From: Prinia subflava
Lineage: Eukaryota > Chordata > Aves > Passeriformes > Cisticolidae
Direction of reading: 5' to 3'
Length of the DNA stretch: 64,000 nucleotides
Assembly: GCF_021018805.1 (NCBI RefSeq)
Contig: NC_086258.1
Location: 21,714,692 to 21,778,691 of the forward strand
Part shown: in pieces, positions 12,881 through 23,850 of the stretch
Layout of the letters: the number at the start of each line of letters is the position of its first letter
Numbering within the stretch: the stretch's first letter is position 1
The notes under the pieces: generated by a model
Seen by the model: only the letters and a program-made list of their open reading frames with translations
Database searches by the model: none
What the model was told of the DNA's origin: nothing
Translations under genes and position numbers: made by a program

Positions 12881-13966
12881 CAAGAGGTTGTTCAGCACTT
12901 TACTTTACAGACACCTCTCTCAGCTGTTTGAAACTTCACCAGGATTTATTTCGTTGTGATTTCCCATCCTGGGGGATCTGCCTCTGAGCTGGAATTTGTT
13001 TTCTGCAGACCAGCCAGCAGGACAGTGCTGGCACTCAGGGACTCGGACACTCACCTGACCGCAGCCTGGGCCAGGCAGGACCTCACAGGTGACATCAAGC
13101 CTTTGGTGTCCTTGCTGTCCCTGATTTTTTTGTTTGGTGTGGGAACTGCTGTTTGGGAACCAGCAGCTCTCCTCTGCCTCCAGTTCCTTGGGCATGAGGC
13201 TGGTGTGGAGGATTCTGGAGTTCTCTGGAGCTCTCAAATCATTCTGTCTTCCAGCCAGGGGAGGAAAGCTGCCTGCTCACCTCCACAGCTGTGCTGGGCA
13301 GGATCCACAGCCTCAAAGCCCTGAAATTATTTCATTTTGAAACTGAGGCACATTTGTGGCCCAGTCCTGTCCTGGGTAGGACAGAGACCTCCTCCCAGCT
13401 CCCCAGAACATCCAGAAGAGAGCTGTCCCCCTAAGGGATGCCCCCAAGCACCCTGAGCAGGTACAGGAGGTGCAGAGCAGAGCCTGTGCCAGGGGTTTGT
13501 TCTGGGGGCACCAGTTTGGTGCCACTTCTCTGGGACTGTTTCATTAAAGTTGCTGCCTTCCTCCCCAGATCTGTTTGTCCCCTGGCAGGGGTGGTGAGGT
13601 GAACAGGAACCTCTGGTTGCATAGCTCCATGGAGGAGCAGCTCTTACACGAGGGGGATGAGAGCTGGAATTTGGGGTAGTACTTGTGGGATAAATCAGAG
13701 TCAGACCATCAGTGGCAAACATCAGCATCATTAACTCCTCCCTGGCAACACAGAGAGACCCCTCCAGTGCAAGGAAAAATAATCTTTTTTTAAAAAAAGT
13801 CTTTAAAAAATACAGGCACGGTTGGCTCTGCTGCATTTTCAATCAATGAGGAAGTGGGATATTAATGAATTATTTCCTGTGCAAATATAAAATCATGACA
13901 AGAGAATCTCTGAAATTTTCACGGGTTCCTAAGGCTCTGGAAGCTAGTGTCAGGAGATCAGGAGCC

Positions 13967-13995
13967 TTATCACCGAGATAAGCAGCTGTTATCTC
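13967..13995. promoter_or_regulatory. GATA / E-box composite motif cluster
   Basis: Three GATA sites and one E-box lie within 27 bases: TTATC at 13967-13971, GATAA at 13977-13981, CAGCTG at 13983-13988 and TTATC at 13989-13993. The arms GAGATAA and TTATCTC (13975-13995) are inverted around the E-box. The motifs are seen directly; enhancer function is inference. Confidence 0.45.
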
Positions 13996-16379
13996 TGCAG
14001 CAGTGCCCTCTGCCCGGGCAGGGCCAGCCCTCGCCAGGGCAGCCTGCCAGCCACAATCCACACACCCAGGAAGAACACAGCCTGCAGCCAGGAATTTTAG
14101 CAAATAAAGTGTCTGGGCAAACGCAGGGCTGCCCCTGCTGCCTCCAGGGCCGCCCTTGCCTCACCCCGGGCAGAGCCAGCCTTGCCCGGGGCTTGGAGAG
14201 GGACCAGCACCCTCTGACCTGACAGGGGACCCCGAGCTCCCCCTGCCCCCTGGAGCTCCCAGCCCCTCGCAGCCGGGTGCTGCGGTGGGGGACAAGCAGG
14301 ATTTGCACATCCTGGAGGAACTGGTTCTCCCGGGCTGCACAGCCCCTCCTGCAGCCATCCCCTCTGTCCCTACGCAGCCGAACCCGTCCGGAGTGCGGGA
14401 TGCCCGGTCCCCGCCGCAGCCCCGGTCCCAGCTGATTCCAGCACAGCCCAGCCGCAGGGATGGGCTCCGAACTGGGATTTAACCCTGCCCAGCCCTGGAG
14501 GTGCCCCGGGAGGGCAGAGGGATGCTTTGGGGTGGGATTCAGCAGGAGCAGCTCCTGCGGGCCAGCTCATTGTCCTGTGGCCATCAGGTGCCACCGCGGC
14601 TCAGCTGCTGTCACTCGGGGCAGCCACAGCAGCGGTGGGGGGCTGGGCATTCCACAGGGAATGAAAACCTTGGCACCAAACCCTTCCATCAGGCAGGGTC
14701 CAGGTCTGCCTGGAGGTGACATCTCCACAGCCACAGCCAGCAGTTGTCCCCAAGGAGATGCTGCCACATGGATCCCTGAAGATCCCAAACCCACAGCAGC
14801 CACCTGCAGCCCCGGGTTGGGCCAGGGGCTGCCAGCTCCGAGCCCTGAGGCATCCAAAGAGGCTTTCCTAGGAGTCTCCACATCTTATGTAAAGTGGCCC
14901 CAGGCTTTCCTACCCCACAGGAATGTTTCTCAGCTTCTCTCTGAACCCTGAATCCCTCCCTCAGGCACCCCATGGCAGGTTCCAGACCCTGCTTGGCTTC
15001 AGCCTGGCAGGAAGGACTGGGCAGGGCTCCTGTCCCAGGATGTGGGCACGCACAGGGCGTTGGTGCCCTGCAGTGCTCCTGGTCGGGCACAGGGGAGATA
15101 TGCCATCAGCCAGCGGATAAATCACCCTGGAGACAAGGAAAATGGCTTTCCCAGTTCAATTTCCTGTTGTAAAATGGGACATTAGTTAAGGCAAAACCTG
15201 CTCAAAAGAAGCTCTTCCCAGAAAATACATTTGCTGGTCTTTGCCAGCTGTTACTGGAAGAAGAGTAAAGACACGTCTGGTGATATTCCAAAGTTGTTTG
15301 GTTGTTGTTGTTTTTTTCATGGTAGATCACTGAGTTTTTGACAAAAAGGATCTGGAAGGATGAACACAGGGAAGTGTAAAGCCTGCCCAGGCAGCTGAGT
15401 GGGATGAGTCCCAGGGTGCTGAAGTGACCTGGGGGATGTTGATGTGACCCAGGGAATGGTGAAGTGACCCAGGGAATGCTGAGAAGGGCAGGGCTGGCCC
15501 CACCCTCCTCTGCACCCCAGCTTTGTCCCCTGCCAGCAGCCACAGGGACAGAAACCAGCCCTTTCCAAGGGACAGCTCCAGCCCCACTCCTGTCCCCATG
15601 GTCCCTCATTTGGGGCTCAGGGATCTCACCCCAGTGAGCCAGCCCTGCTGTGGGCACTGATGGCACAGTGGGGACAGTGGGGGCAGTGGCTGAGCCCCTC
15701 AGGCACTGCCAAACCTGCAATGCCCCAGGAGAAGAGCCCACCCAGGGGCATGGACTGGACAGTGGAAAAGGGTGGGCAGTAGAAAAGGGGGACAGTGGAA
15801 AAGGGTGGGCAGTGGAAAAGGGGGGCAGTGAAAAAGGGAATCGGAATCTCTGCTGGAGATGGAGCCAAGGGATCTTGGCTGGGGAGCCCCAGGGGTGGGG
15901 ACAGCCAGGTGAGTGTCACCTCTTGTCTTGTCCTGTCCCACACTGGCCCAGGCCAGCCCCAGCCCCAGCTGCCCGTGGCTGCAGGGCAGGGCAGGGCAGG
16001 CAGCTTGCAGGAGCCTCCTCCTCAATTATTCATGGCCAGCTCTGGCTGATGGAGCTGGGGCTCTCTGAGGCCCATCCCTAATGGAGCCTGCAGCCCTGCC
16101 TGCCCAGCGAGCACTCCTGGGCCTGTACAATTCCCACTCCTCCCATCCCCATGCCATAAAAATGCCACCTCCCACTGCTAATGAAGCATTACACAGCATT
16201 GCTGGGGCTCCGGGCCTGCTGCCATCCTGCAGAGCTGGGGGGTGGGAGGGCAATGGCACAGCCTGGCATCTGCCAGGATTCTGATGGAGCAGCCACAGCC
16301 CAGCAGAGATCAGCCCAGGGAGGAGCAGTGTCGCTGTACAGATGGACAGAACACTTGTTTTCTTCATGCAGAAAAGATG

Positions 16380-16700
16380 AATCTTGATTAAATCTTATAT
16401 ACATCTTTATATAAAATTTATATAATTTTAATATAATTTTATATAATATATTATGTTATAGATATTATATATCACATCTATTATATAGTATATATTCTAT
16501 TCTATGTTCTATATTCTATATTCTATATTCTATATTCTATATTCTATATTCTATATTCTATTATGTAATAATATAGAAATGTATAATCTAAACATTTTAA
16601 TATTTTTATTATATTATGTTATTCATTTTATAAATATTTATGTTTTATATAAATATTTTTATAAATATTTATCCATATTTATTAATACACATAGCTGATC
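16380..16700. repeat. AT-rich block with (ATTCTAT)n tandem repeat
   Basis: The block is nearly pure A/T. At 16494-16560 a 'tctatattctat' repeat gives seven or so head-to-tail copies. It abuts the old family A LTR relative. Confidence 0.9.
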
Positions 16701-16721
16701 TTTTTATAGGAATTTCAGAAG

Positions 16722-17020
16722 GCACCATGTTAGATCCAGTTAGTTAATCCACTGAAACTCAGTTCATTGGTCAGTAAATGACATTTTGTATGTCCATCAA
16801 ACCTCTCTATTTCTGGATAGTCTACATGTTTTCTTCACGGATTCTCATGGGATGGACTTCTAGTTTTTTACAGGTGCAACCTACTTTTCTTACCAGAGTA
16901 GATTGTTATGCAAACTGATTGTCATTCTTATAATTCTTTCTTATGGGAAGTTCGCAGACTAAGTGTTAATTCAGCTGAGCAAGGCCTGATTTTATAAGGC
17001 CTTTGTTTTAGAAGGTTTTA
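16722..17020 (-). mobile_element. Old, diverged relative of LTR family A
   Basis: The segment aligns loosely along the length of the family A LTR in the same order: 'cattggtcagtaaatgac', 'tgtccatcaaacc', 'gattctcatggga', 'ttacaggtgcaacc' and 'gattgttatg'. Divergence and indels are much greater than between copies 1 and 2. One end runs into AT-rich DNA. Confidence 0.65.
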
Positions 17021-17152
17021 CCTGTGTGCAGCAGAGCAGGGGCACAGCTGGGGCACAGCAGGGCCTGCACAGCGCCCAGCTCTAGGCAGAGGAAGGGAAG
17101 GAGGTGGCAGGGGACACCTGGGGGTGTCGCAGCAGCAGCTGGAGCCCCAGCC

Positions 17153-17527
17153 TGTTGTTGGGATGGTCACAAAGAGTGACATCATAAAACTCCGTAAGTC
17201 CCTTTATTATGGCTGCATGCTGTCTTTTATACAGTTTTTACAAACCTCGAATGTAACTTCTGACTGGTTAATAGGGTTCTTGTTAATTATTCTATCGGTT
17301 AGTAAAAGGTATTTTACTTGTCCATCAGATCTGTCTATTCTCAGATTGTTTACATGTTTACTGATTCTCATGGCACAAATCCCTTGTTGTTACAGGTGCA
17401 TTTATTTTTCACCCTCAGATTGTTATGTTAAAGGAACTTCTCATTCTCAAAACAGCTTCATTTGTGAACTTACAGATTGCTTGTTAGCTGCACTTAGAAG
17501 AAATGAGCTTTTTACCCTATTCCTCCA
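17153..17527 (-). mobile_element. Solo LTR, family A, copy 2
   Basis: The plus-strand edges are TGTTGTTGG and ...TTCCTCCA, giving canonical TG...CA ends, and the 6-bp duplication CCAGCC flanks it at 17147-17152 and 17528-17533. The minus-strand TATA box and AATAAAG are in the same places as in copy 1. No coding remnants are attached. Confidence 0.88.
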
Positions 17528-17769
17528 CCAGCCCAGTGAGCAGGGAGAGTCCCTGGCCATGCCAGTGCCATCAGCTGAGGTTTGTGTGCACAGCCCTGGT
17601 CTTCCTCAGCTGCAGGAGAGCCCCTGGCTCCCTCCCACACTCACATCAGGCAATAATTGCCCTAATGAGCTCTCTGGGTCTCCTGGGCCTTGCACTGCAC
17701 TGGTCCCAGCCTTGGGTGACCCCTGGCTGCTGCTGGCCAGAGCCTGGACACTGGGCAGGGGACAGGGCT

Positions 17770-18190
17770 GGAATTCTGGAAGCTGAAAGTTTAGGTTTCA
17801 GTTTATAGTAATGTATGTGGGGCAAGGTGGAGACTTTGGGGTGGAGGTTAGGTGGTCTTTTTTTCACCTTCTTCTTCATGGGATTGGGTGATTTTCTGTA
17901 ATTGGTTAATAAAGTCCACATTGTGGATTTCAAGTGGTTAGTTATTGGGTTTAAGGTAAAAATAATTTAGGTGGCATTTCACAATTGGGCAGATTCAAGG
18001 TCCTTGAAAAGACCTTGTAGAGATAGAGAGGTGCTGCATTTTGCACCTTGTTAACTGGAGGTGCTGCAGAGCTCATGGCTGGTGAGGCTGTAATAGAAAT
18101 AGGGAGTGGTGGACACCGAATCCAGACACCTGACTGTGACTCCTGTGTATTAATCCCGACCTTGGCAGAAAAAGAAGCCAGAACCTCACA
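17770..18190 (+). mobile_element. Interspersed repeat family B, copy 1 (LTR-like)
   Basis: The segment is homologous over about 400 bp to 27333-27751. Shared blocks include 'tttttcaccttcttct', 'taattgg', 'aatccacattg', 'ggttattgggtt', 'aatttaggtg', 'tcatgg..tgtgag' and the final 'ggcaaaaagaag'. A 10-bp direct repeat, GGACAGGGCT, flanks it at 17760-17769 and 18191-18200 and is probably a target-site duplication. I cannot name the family. LTR status is a guess from length and layout. Confidence 0.7.
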
Positions 18191-18521
18191 GGACAGGGCT
18201 CCAGTGTCACCTGTGAGACAGGGGATGGAGGATCCAGCCCTTCCCAGTGATGGGAAGAGGAGAGGGGGAGCAGGGCTGGCCCAGGTCAGCACTGAGGGGA
18301 CACTGATGGGGGCCACAGGGTGGGCTGTGAGGCAAGGGGACAGTTGGGATTCAAATGACCACCAGTGACACACAGGCACGATGGAGCCAGGGCACCCGGG
18401 GCAGCCGGGATGTGGCCAAGAGTCTCCAGCAGCTCCAGATGAAATCCCAAGCAGAGCTGTGTGTTGGGAGCCCAAGGATGCCTGGGCCAAGTGCTGCACA
18501 GCAGCAGGGATAAGTCAGATA

Positions 18522-18734
18522 TCAGGATGAAATCCTTCCCTGGGAGGGTGGGCAGGCCCTGGCACAGGGTGCCCAGAGCAGCTGTGGCTGCCCCTGGATC
18601 CCTGGCAGTGCCCAAGGCCAGGTTGGACACTGGGGCTTGGAGCAGCCTGGGACAGTGGGAGGTGTCCCTGCCAAGGCAGGGGTGGCACCGGGTGGGCTGT
18701 GAGGTCCCTTCCAGCCCACACCAGTCTGGGATTT
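18522..18734 (+). mobile_element. CR1 LINE 3' end
   Basis: It is the same subfamily as the copy at 5764-6085, 5'-truncated, with 'gggagggtgggcaggccc', 'gtgcccagagcagctgtgg' and 'gggacagtgggaggtgtcc' and ending in the diagnostic 'cccttccagcccacacc' region. Confidence 0.9.
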
Positions 18735-21238
18735 CATGAAATCTCTGTCTCAGAGCTGCAGGCCTGAGCTGTCCTTGGGCTATCAGGTCACCATTGCAAA
18801 CCAAAGCACTGAAATCCTCAGGACTGAGCTGGAAATGGCCCTGGTATGCTCTGGAGGACACAGAGGAGGAGCTGGGCAGCATCTCGGGGCTGTGCTTTGC
18901 TGGAGACCCAAATATCTTCCCAGGGGCATCAGCAGAAAAGGGCTCAGACAGGCCTGGCTCTGCTTTAGCAGCACTCAGACAGGTTCAGGGCAGTTCTTCC
19001 ATCTGCACAGGAAGGATCTGGGAGTGGCTTTCCCAGATCCAGGCAGATTCCAGCCCCAAACAGCAGGCACATTCTCTGTGGGAGCACTGACCATGAGCCC
19101 CAAGGCCTGGAGCTGGAGTGGGGACAGTGAGGACATGGGGACAGTGGCCCTGGGCACCAGACTGCAGCACAGCAGCTGCCACGGGCACAGGAGATGTCAC
19201 CCCCGCATCGGGGACTGGATGCTCGGCACAGATTTCCCGGGATATCTGCAGTCCCGGGATATCTGCAGAGCTGGGGGCTCTGTGGCCAGCCCTGCCCGCC
19301 ATCCCCGGCCAAGCAGTGCCACCCTGTGGAAAACACCCTCCTCCCCTCCCGTGGCCATGGATGTCCCTCCCTCCCAGCCTCGGTCCCCCTCCCCTGGTGC
19401 TGAGCACGGCCCTGACACAGTACAGGACATCCCCAACCCCTCCCCGTGCTGCCACTGCAGCTCTGCCCGGTGCCTTCCCAAAAAGCTCCATGGCTGCGGC
19501 CACCCTGTGACACCTCCCAGCAGCCCAGTGCCACCTCCCAGCAGCCCTGTGCCACGGGGCTGCTGCCCTGGCACCCTGCATTAATTGTCCAGACAGACTA
19601 ATAACAGGGTTTATTATTAAATAATGAGGCATGGACACGTCACGATCAGGTTGGCGTTTCTTGTGAAACAGGGTTTCCATTCCAGTGCTGTGCCTCAGGC
19701 ACTTTTCCCCAGTGCTGCACACAGGGGTCAGGGTCACGGCACCCGGGTTTGGTGGGGACACTGGGACAGGGCTGGGGGAGTGCAGGAACATCACAGGGGG
19801 CAGCAGGCCAGCAGGGCAGTGTCCCCAGCTGTGACCCCAGAGATGGCATGGGACACCTCTGCCCCACGCTGCTCCCCCTTCCCAGCCACAAGCTGTCCTT
19901 ACTTGTTGCCCTGGAAAGTTCTGTCTGGTCCCAAAGCCACCGCAGTGGCACTGTTGGCAGTGTTTGTCCCTCCCTTGGGAGCATGGGAACCCTGTGCCAG
20001 CTCTGTACCCCACTGTCACCTCCCGGGGGGGCAGTGAGGACATCCTGCTCACACTGGGGTGACAGTGAGGGTGTCCTGCTCACATTGGGGTGCCCATTAA
20101 GTGACATATTTCCAGGTGACAGAGTGAGAGCAGCACCTACAGGGCCAGGGACTGGGTCAGGGGGACAAAGGTGATGGAGATGCAGACTGGGCTGGGGACA
20201 CATGCCATGAGTGACCCCAGCACCAGCAGGGGTGTCCAGCAACCCATTTTCTCCCTTCCCTGAGAGCAGGCTCGGAGCTTCCCAAGTCCCAGCTGTGCCT
20301 CCCTGCTGCACACTGCCCTCCAAAAGCAGGCCTTGGGCTGGGGGCTGACACTGGGGTGGAGCAGTCCCAAAGAGGGCAAAGCCAGGAGGTCTGGGGGGCT
20401 GAGCAGTGCCCAGCCTGTTTGGCACAGGTGAACATGTGCCCCTGGCTGTGAGACCTCAAGAGTGGGATACAGGGACAAGGAAATGTCACTCTGCCACAGG
20501 GCTCTAGCAAGGACAGCAGGGTGGGATCCCAAATCTGCCCCCTTAAACTTGGGTTTACTCCCAACCCCTGCCCCTGGGTGCCCTGGCAGGAGGGGTGCTG
20601 TGACAAAAGGAGGAGCCACCATCCTGGGGAGCTCAGAGGGAGCTGAGGGAGGCTGGGACTGCCTGTGGGATGAGCTGGCCTCCCTTCCCACCCCATGGCA
20701 CTGCAGGGAGGCTGGCAGAGGGGAAGGTGAGCTCAGCAGGGCCAGCACCACTCTCTCCATGCTCTGGTTTCCCTGCCCTCGTGCCCGGCAGCTGCAGGCT
20801 CTGATTTCTCCATCCCTGGGATGGAAGCCGTGAGTTTCTGCTCCAGTCTGGCTGCTTCACCATGATCCTGATGTCCTGGGAGCTTGGGGACCTCCAGCAG
20901 CCCCACACCTGGCAGCCCTGACCCCCAGAGCCCCTGGCTGTGCCCGGTGCCACAGCCAGAGCTGGGCAGGAGCAGCACGGCTCCCTCAGGCCCTGCAGGG
21001 GCTGTCACAAGGTGCAGGAGGATCCTCTCCACAGAGACCCTGGAAGAAGCCCCCAGCAGGGTTTGTCCTGCCATATTTTAACCAAAAGGGACAGAAAATG
21101 CCACCAGTGACACTGTGAACACCTGGAGATCTGCAGGAAGGTCTGAAAGCTCCATTCAGTCCCTGGCAAGACGAGAGATCTTCACCCGAAGCTGTTTGTG
21201 GACTTTCTGCAGGAGCCTTCTGAGAGAGGCTCCAGCCC

Positions 21239-21395
21239 CAGCCATGTCCCAGCACCAGTGACACCACTCCAGTGTCCCAGTTCTGTCCCTGCACCGGTGA
21301 CACCACTCTGGCGTCCCAGCCGTGTCCCAGCCCTGGTGACACCACTCTGGTGTCCCAGCCCTGGTGACACCACTCTGGTGTCCCGGCTGGTCCCA
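21239..21395. repeat. Minisatellite in the RNF222 3'UTR side, about 20-34 bp units
   Basis: Tandem units 'ggtgacaccactctggtgtcccagccct' recur four to five times. The array ends only six bases beyond the RNF222 stop codon, so on the minus strand it forms the first part of the 3'UTR. Confidence 0.85.
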
Positions 21396-21401
21396 TCCCT
21401 G

Positions 21402-22031
21402 CTACAAGTCCCTCCTGACCAGCAGTAGCCACGGGAGCACAGCTGCCAGCATGGCCACGGTCAGCACGAGCATCACGGCCAGGGCCATGGGGGACTGGCA
21501 GCACTGCAGCCCCAGGGCAGGGCTGGATGACACCGAGCTGGCCGTGTCTGCCCTGCTCCTCCTGCCCAGGGAGCCGCAGTCCGTGGCTACCAGGGGCATG
21601 CCGTGGTCGCTGATGACAAAGATGTGAGCTTCCCGTGCCAGCACCCCCGGGAGCGCCTGGGAGCACCACTCCAGGCTCTGCACCGGCAGCACGAAGTGGC
21701 TGGGCACAACCAGCGTGTTGCTGGCCTGGCTTTTGGCCAGCTGGGATAAGGAGGACGGTGACAGAGGCATCTCCAGGGTCTGGGGGTTGGTGCTGGGTGG
21801 CCACAGAGCCTTCGTCTTGCTGAGGAAGGTGACGTAGCGGCACACAGGGCAGATGATGCTGCTCTGGATGTGCCCATCCAACTTGGCCGACAGCAGGCAC
21901 TTCACCAGGCAGTCATGGCAGAAGGTGTGGCCGCAGCTGAGCCGCCGGTGCGTGGCCTCCAGGGGCTGGAACTTCTCGTAGCACACGGGGCACTCTGCCG
22001 GGGCACCCTCCTTGCTGGAGGTCTCGGACAT
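21402..22031 (-). CDS. RNF222: RNF222, RING finger protein 222 with C-terminal membrane anchor
   Basis: The 209-residue protein is encoded in one exon. A C3HC4 RING occupies residues 14-64, with ligands C14, C17, C33, H35, C38, C41, C61 and C64, and CPVCYEKF at its start. A Pro/Ser-rich middle region follows, then a conserved block HIFVISDHGMPL. A single hydrophobic segment at about 182-205 ends in PWLLLVRRDL, so this looks like a tail-anchored protein. RING proteins of this type are usually E3 ubiquitin ligases, but no substrate is known for RNF222. The ATG at 22031 is chosen because the mammalian protein begins MSE at this place and a splice acceptor ends just upstream at 22057. An in-frame ATG at 22073 lies in the presumed intron. 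RNF222 is next to NDEL1 in mammals too. Confidence 0.94.
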   Translation of the reverse strand: MSETSSKEGAPAECPVCYEKFQPLEATHRRLSCGHTFCHDCLVKCLLSAKLDGHIQSSIICPVCRYVTFLSKTKALWPPSTNPQTLEMPLSPSSLSQLAKSQASNTLVVPSHFVLPVQSLEWCSQALPGVLAREAHIFVISDHGMPLVATDCGSLGRRSRADTASSVSSSPALGLQCCQSPMALAVMLVLTVAMLAAVLPWLLLVRRDL

Positions 22032-23206
22032 CCCTGCTGCGGCAGGAGCTCCCCAGCTGCCAGGGAGAGGCATGAGGGGTTAATCGGGGTCTGCTGGCAG
22101 TGGTTAGCACGGTCCATCTCTTCAGCTCTCCTTCTCCCTGCTCTCCTGGCACTGCCCCTCACCCCTCACGGGAGGAGGGGATGGGTGCCTGGCATGGCCT
22201 GAGCACTCAGCAGGTTGAACCTCCCAGTGCTGCCCCTGGGGCAAGGCACAGATAGTGGGAGGATCTCAGCTCCAGGGCAGCAATCCCAGGCTGCAAAAGC
22301 ACCAGGGCAGAAGGCTGAGCCCCTGGACAGCGCTGGAGCCGTGCCTGATGAATTCCCCGTGCAGATTGTGTCATTCCAGGCACAGATTGTGTCACAGTGC
22401 TCAGCTGCAGCTGCTGGGAGCTGGGAATTCCCATCCCACCGTGGACCCTGCCAAGCTCTCCCAGAGAGCTCAGAGGAGCAGCTTGGAGCAGCCAGGCTGG
22501 TGGGAGCCACAGGGGTGGACAGGGTGGTGACAGAGCCAGGGCAGGCAGCAAACACCCACATGGGGCTCCTTCCAGGCTGCTGGGGGTTGGCCGGTCTGGT
22601 GGCCAGGCTGGTGGCCAGGCCATGGTGGTGGCCAGGCCATGGCATCTCCAGGCCGTGTCCATGCTCAGGCTGGAGCTGGGTGCAGCCAGCCCGAGTCAGG
22701 GTTAGTCAGAGAGGAGGGAAGGCAGAGCCAGCCCAGCCCCCAGCCCTGGCCCCGAGAGCAGGGCAGTGCGGGGTGCTCCGAGCCCCAGGTGGGGTTGAAG
22801 CTCTGCCCTGCATCTCCCCGGGCACCAAGGCAGAGGGAAGGGACAGGGGAGATGTTCAGTTCAGCTCTCTCAGACCAGCTCAGGAACCAGACCTTCATCG
22901 AAGCTGCAGGTTTTTCCAGACCTGGTGGTGTTTTCAGACCCCACCCAGCCTGCACTCCTTTTCTCATGCATGACTGTGCCATGGACACCTTCCCAGCCCA
23001 TCAGGAGGTTCTGCCAACCCCTGCTGTCCCCCTGCCCCCCTCCTCCTGTAGGGCTGTCACCCCTGCCCCGGCACGGCCACAAGGACACCACGAGCCGCCT
23101 CCTCCTCAGGCACCAGAACAGATCCAGGCTCCTGCTGTCCTTTAGGAGGGATCAGAGACTGCTGCTCCCTCACCGCAAGCTGCCCCGAGTCCCAAAATCT
23201 CCTTAC

Positions 23207-23456
23207 CTGCTGTAGGGCCCCGGGGCAGCGGTCCCTCCATGCACGGCTGTCCCCAGACACGGCGCTGGCCCGGGAGAGCACCGGGCCTGCTGTGGGACAC
23301 CAGGACAGCTGTGGGACACCACCGGGACAGCTGTGGGACACTGGGACAGCTGTGGGACTCCAGGTGCCAGCTGCGTGTGAGGAGGGTGCCTTGCGCAAAG
23401 GCTGGAGCGGGGACAGGGCAGGGGCAGGGACGGGGACAGGGCAGGGACAGCTCCCG
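23207..23456 (-). other. RNF222: Candidate 5' non-coding exon and promoter of RNF222
   Basis: On the minus strand a strong donor, CAG|GTAAGG, lies with its exon edge at 23207. About 280 bases upstream on that strand is a TATA-like CTTTAAAA (plus-strand 23486-23493) in GC-rich DNA. A first exon running from about 23456 to 23207 and spliced to the acceptor before 22056 would give RNF222 a short leader. This is inference from splice and promoter signals only; a GC-rich tandem repeat in the same stretch weakens it. Confidence 0.3.
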
Positions 23457-23671
23457 CGGAGTGAATGCGGAGGAACCCGTTCGGGTTTTAAAGGGCTCTC
23501 ACTGGCCCGCTTGGGCAGGGAGTGGGCGAGGAGCTGGCGTCAGGCGGCGTGGGCAGGGACAGCAGGCTCGGTCCTGCCCTCCGCTGGTCCCAGGGCTCGG
23601 CGCTGCGGGGTCAGCCCGAGGAATCGGGCACTGGAGGGATGCTGGGACCCTCTGGAGCTGCAGTGCTGCAT

Positions 23672-23850
23672 GAGCTGGCACAGGGTGCCCAGAGCAGCTG
23701 TGGCTGCCCCTGGATCCCTGGCAGTGCCCAAGGTCAGGCTGGACATTGGGGCTTGGAGCGGCCTGGGACAGTGGGAGGTGTCCCTGTCATGGCAGGGGGT
23801 TGGAATTGATGGGCTTTAAGGTCTCTTCCAGCCCAAACCGTGCCATAACA
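23672..23850 (+). mobile_element. CR1 LINE 3' end (5'-truncated)
   Basis: It begins within 'ggcacagggtgcccagagc' and runs through 'gggacagtgggaggtgtcc' and 'tctcttccagcccaaacc'. It has the same orientation and subfamily as the 5.8 and 18.5 kb copies. Confidence 0.9.

Larger units (their letters stand above)
8093..21080. other. Intergenic region between TMEM238L-like gene and RNF222
   Basis: About 13 kb without a supportable gene. It holds a 120-bp tandem duplication, two solo LTRs and an older relative, one copy of a second repeat family, an AT-rich block, a CR1 end, and a GATA/E-box cluster. Long open frames here, including a 282-codon one at 18736-19584, show no family resemblance and reflect stop-poor GC-rich DNA. 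The segment 19600-21400 may hold the RNF222 3'UTR; the first minus-strand AATAAA found there is at 19610-19615. Confidence 0.6.

Noticed and set aside
18736..19584. 282-codon open frame and overlapping minus-strand frames (up to 355 codons)
   Set aside because: All three or four frames are open at once, typical of GC-rich non-coding DNA. No family resemblance.
22032..22073. Upstream in-frame ATG extending RNF222 by 14 residues
   Set aside because: A splice acceptor lies between the two ATGs, and the family starts at the downstream methionine.
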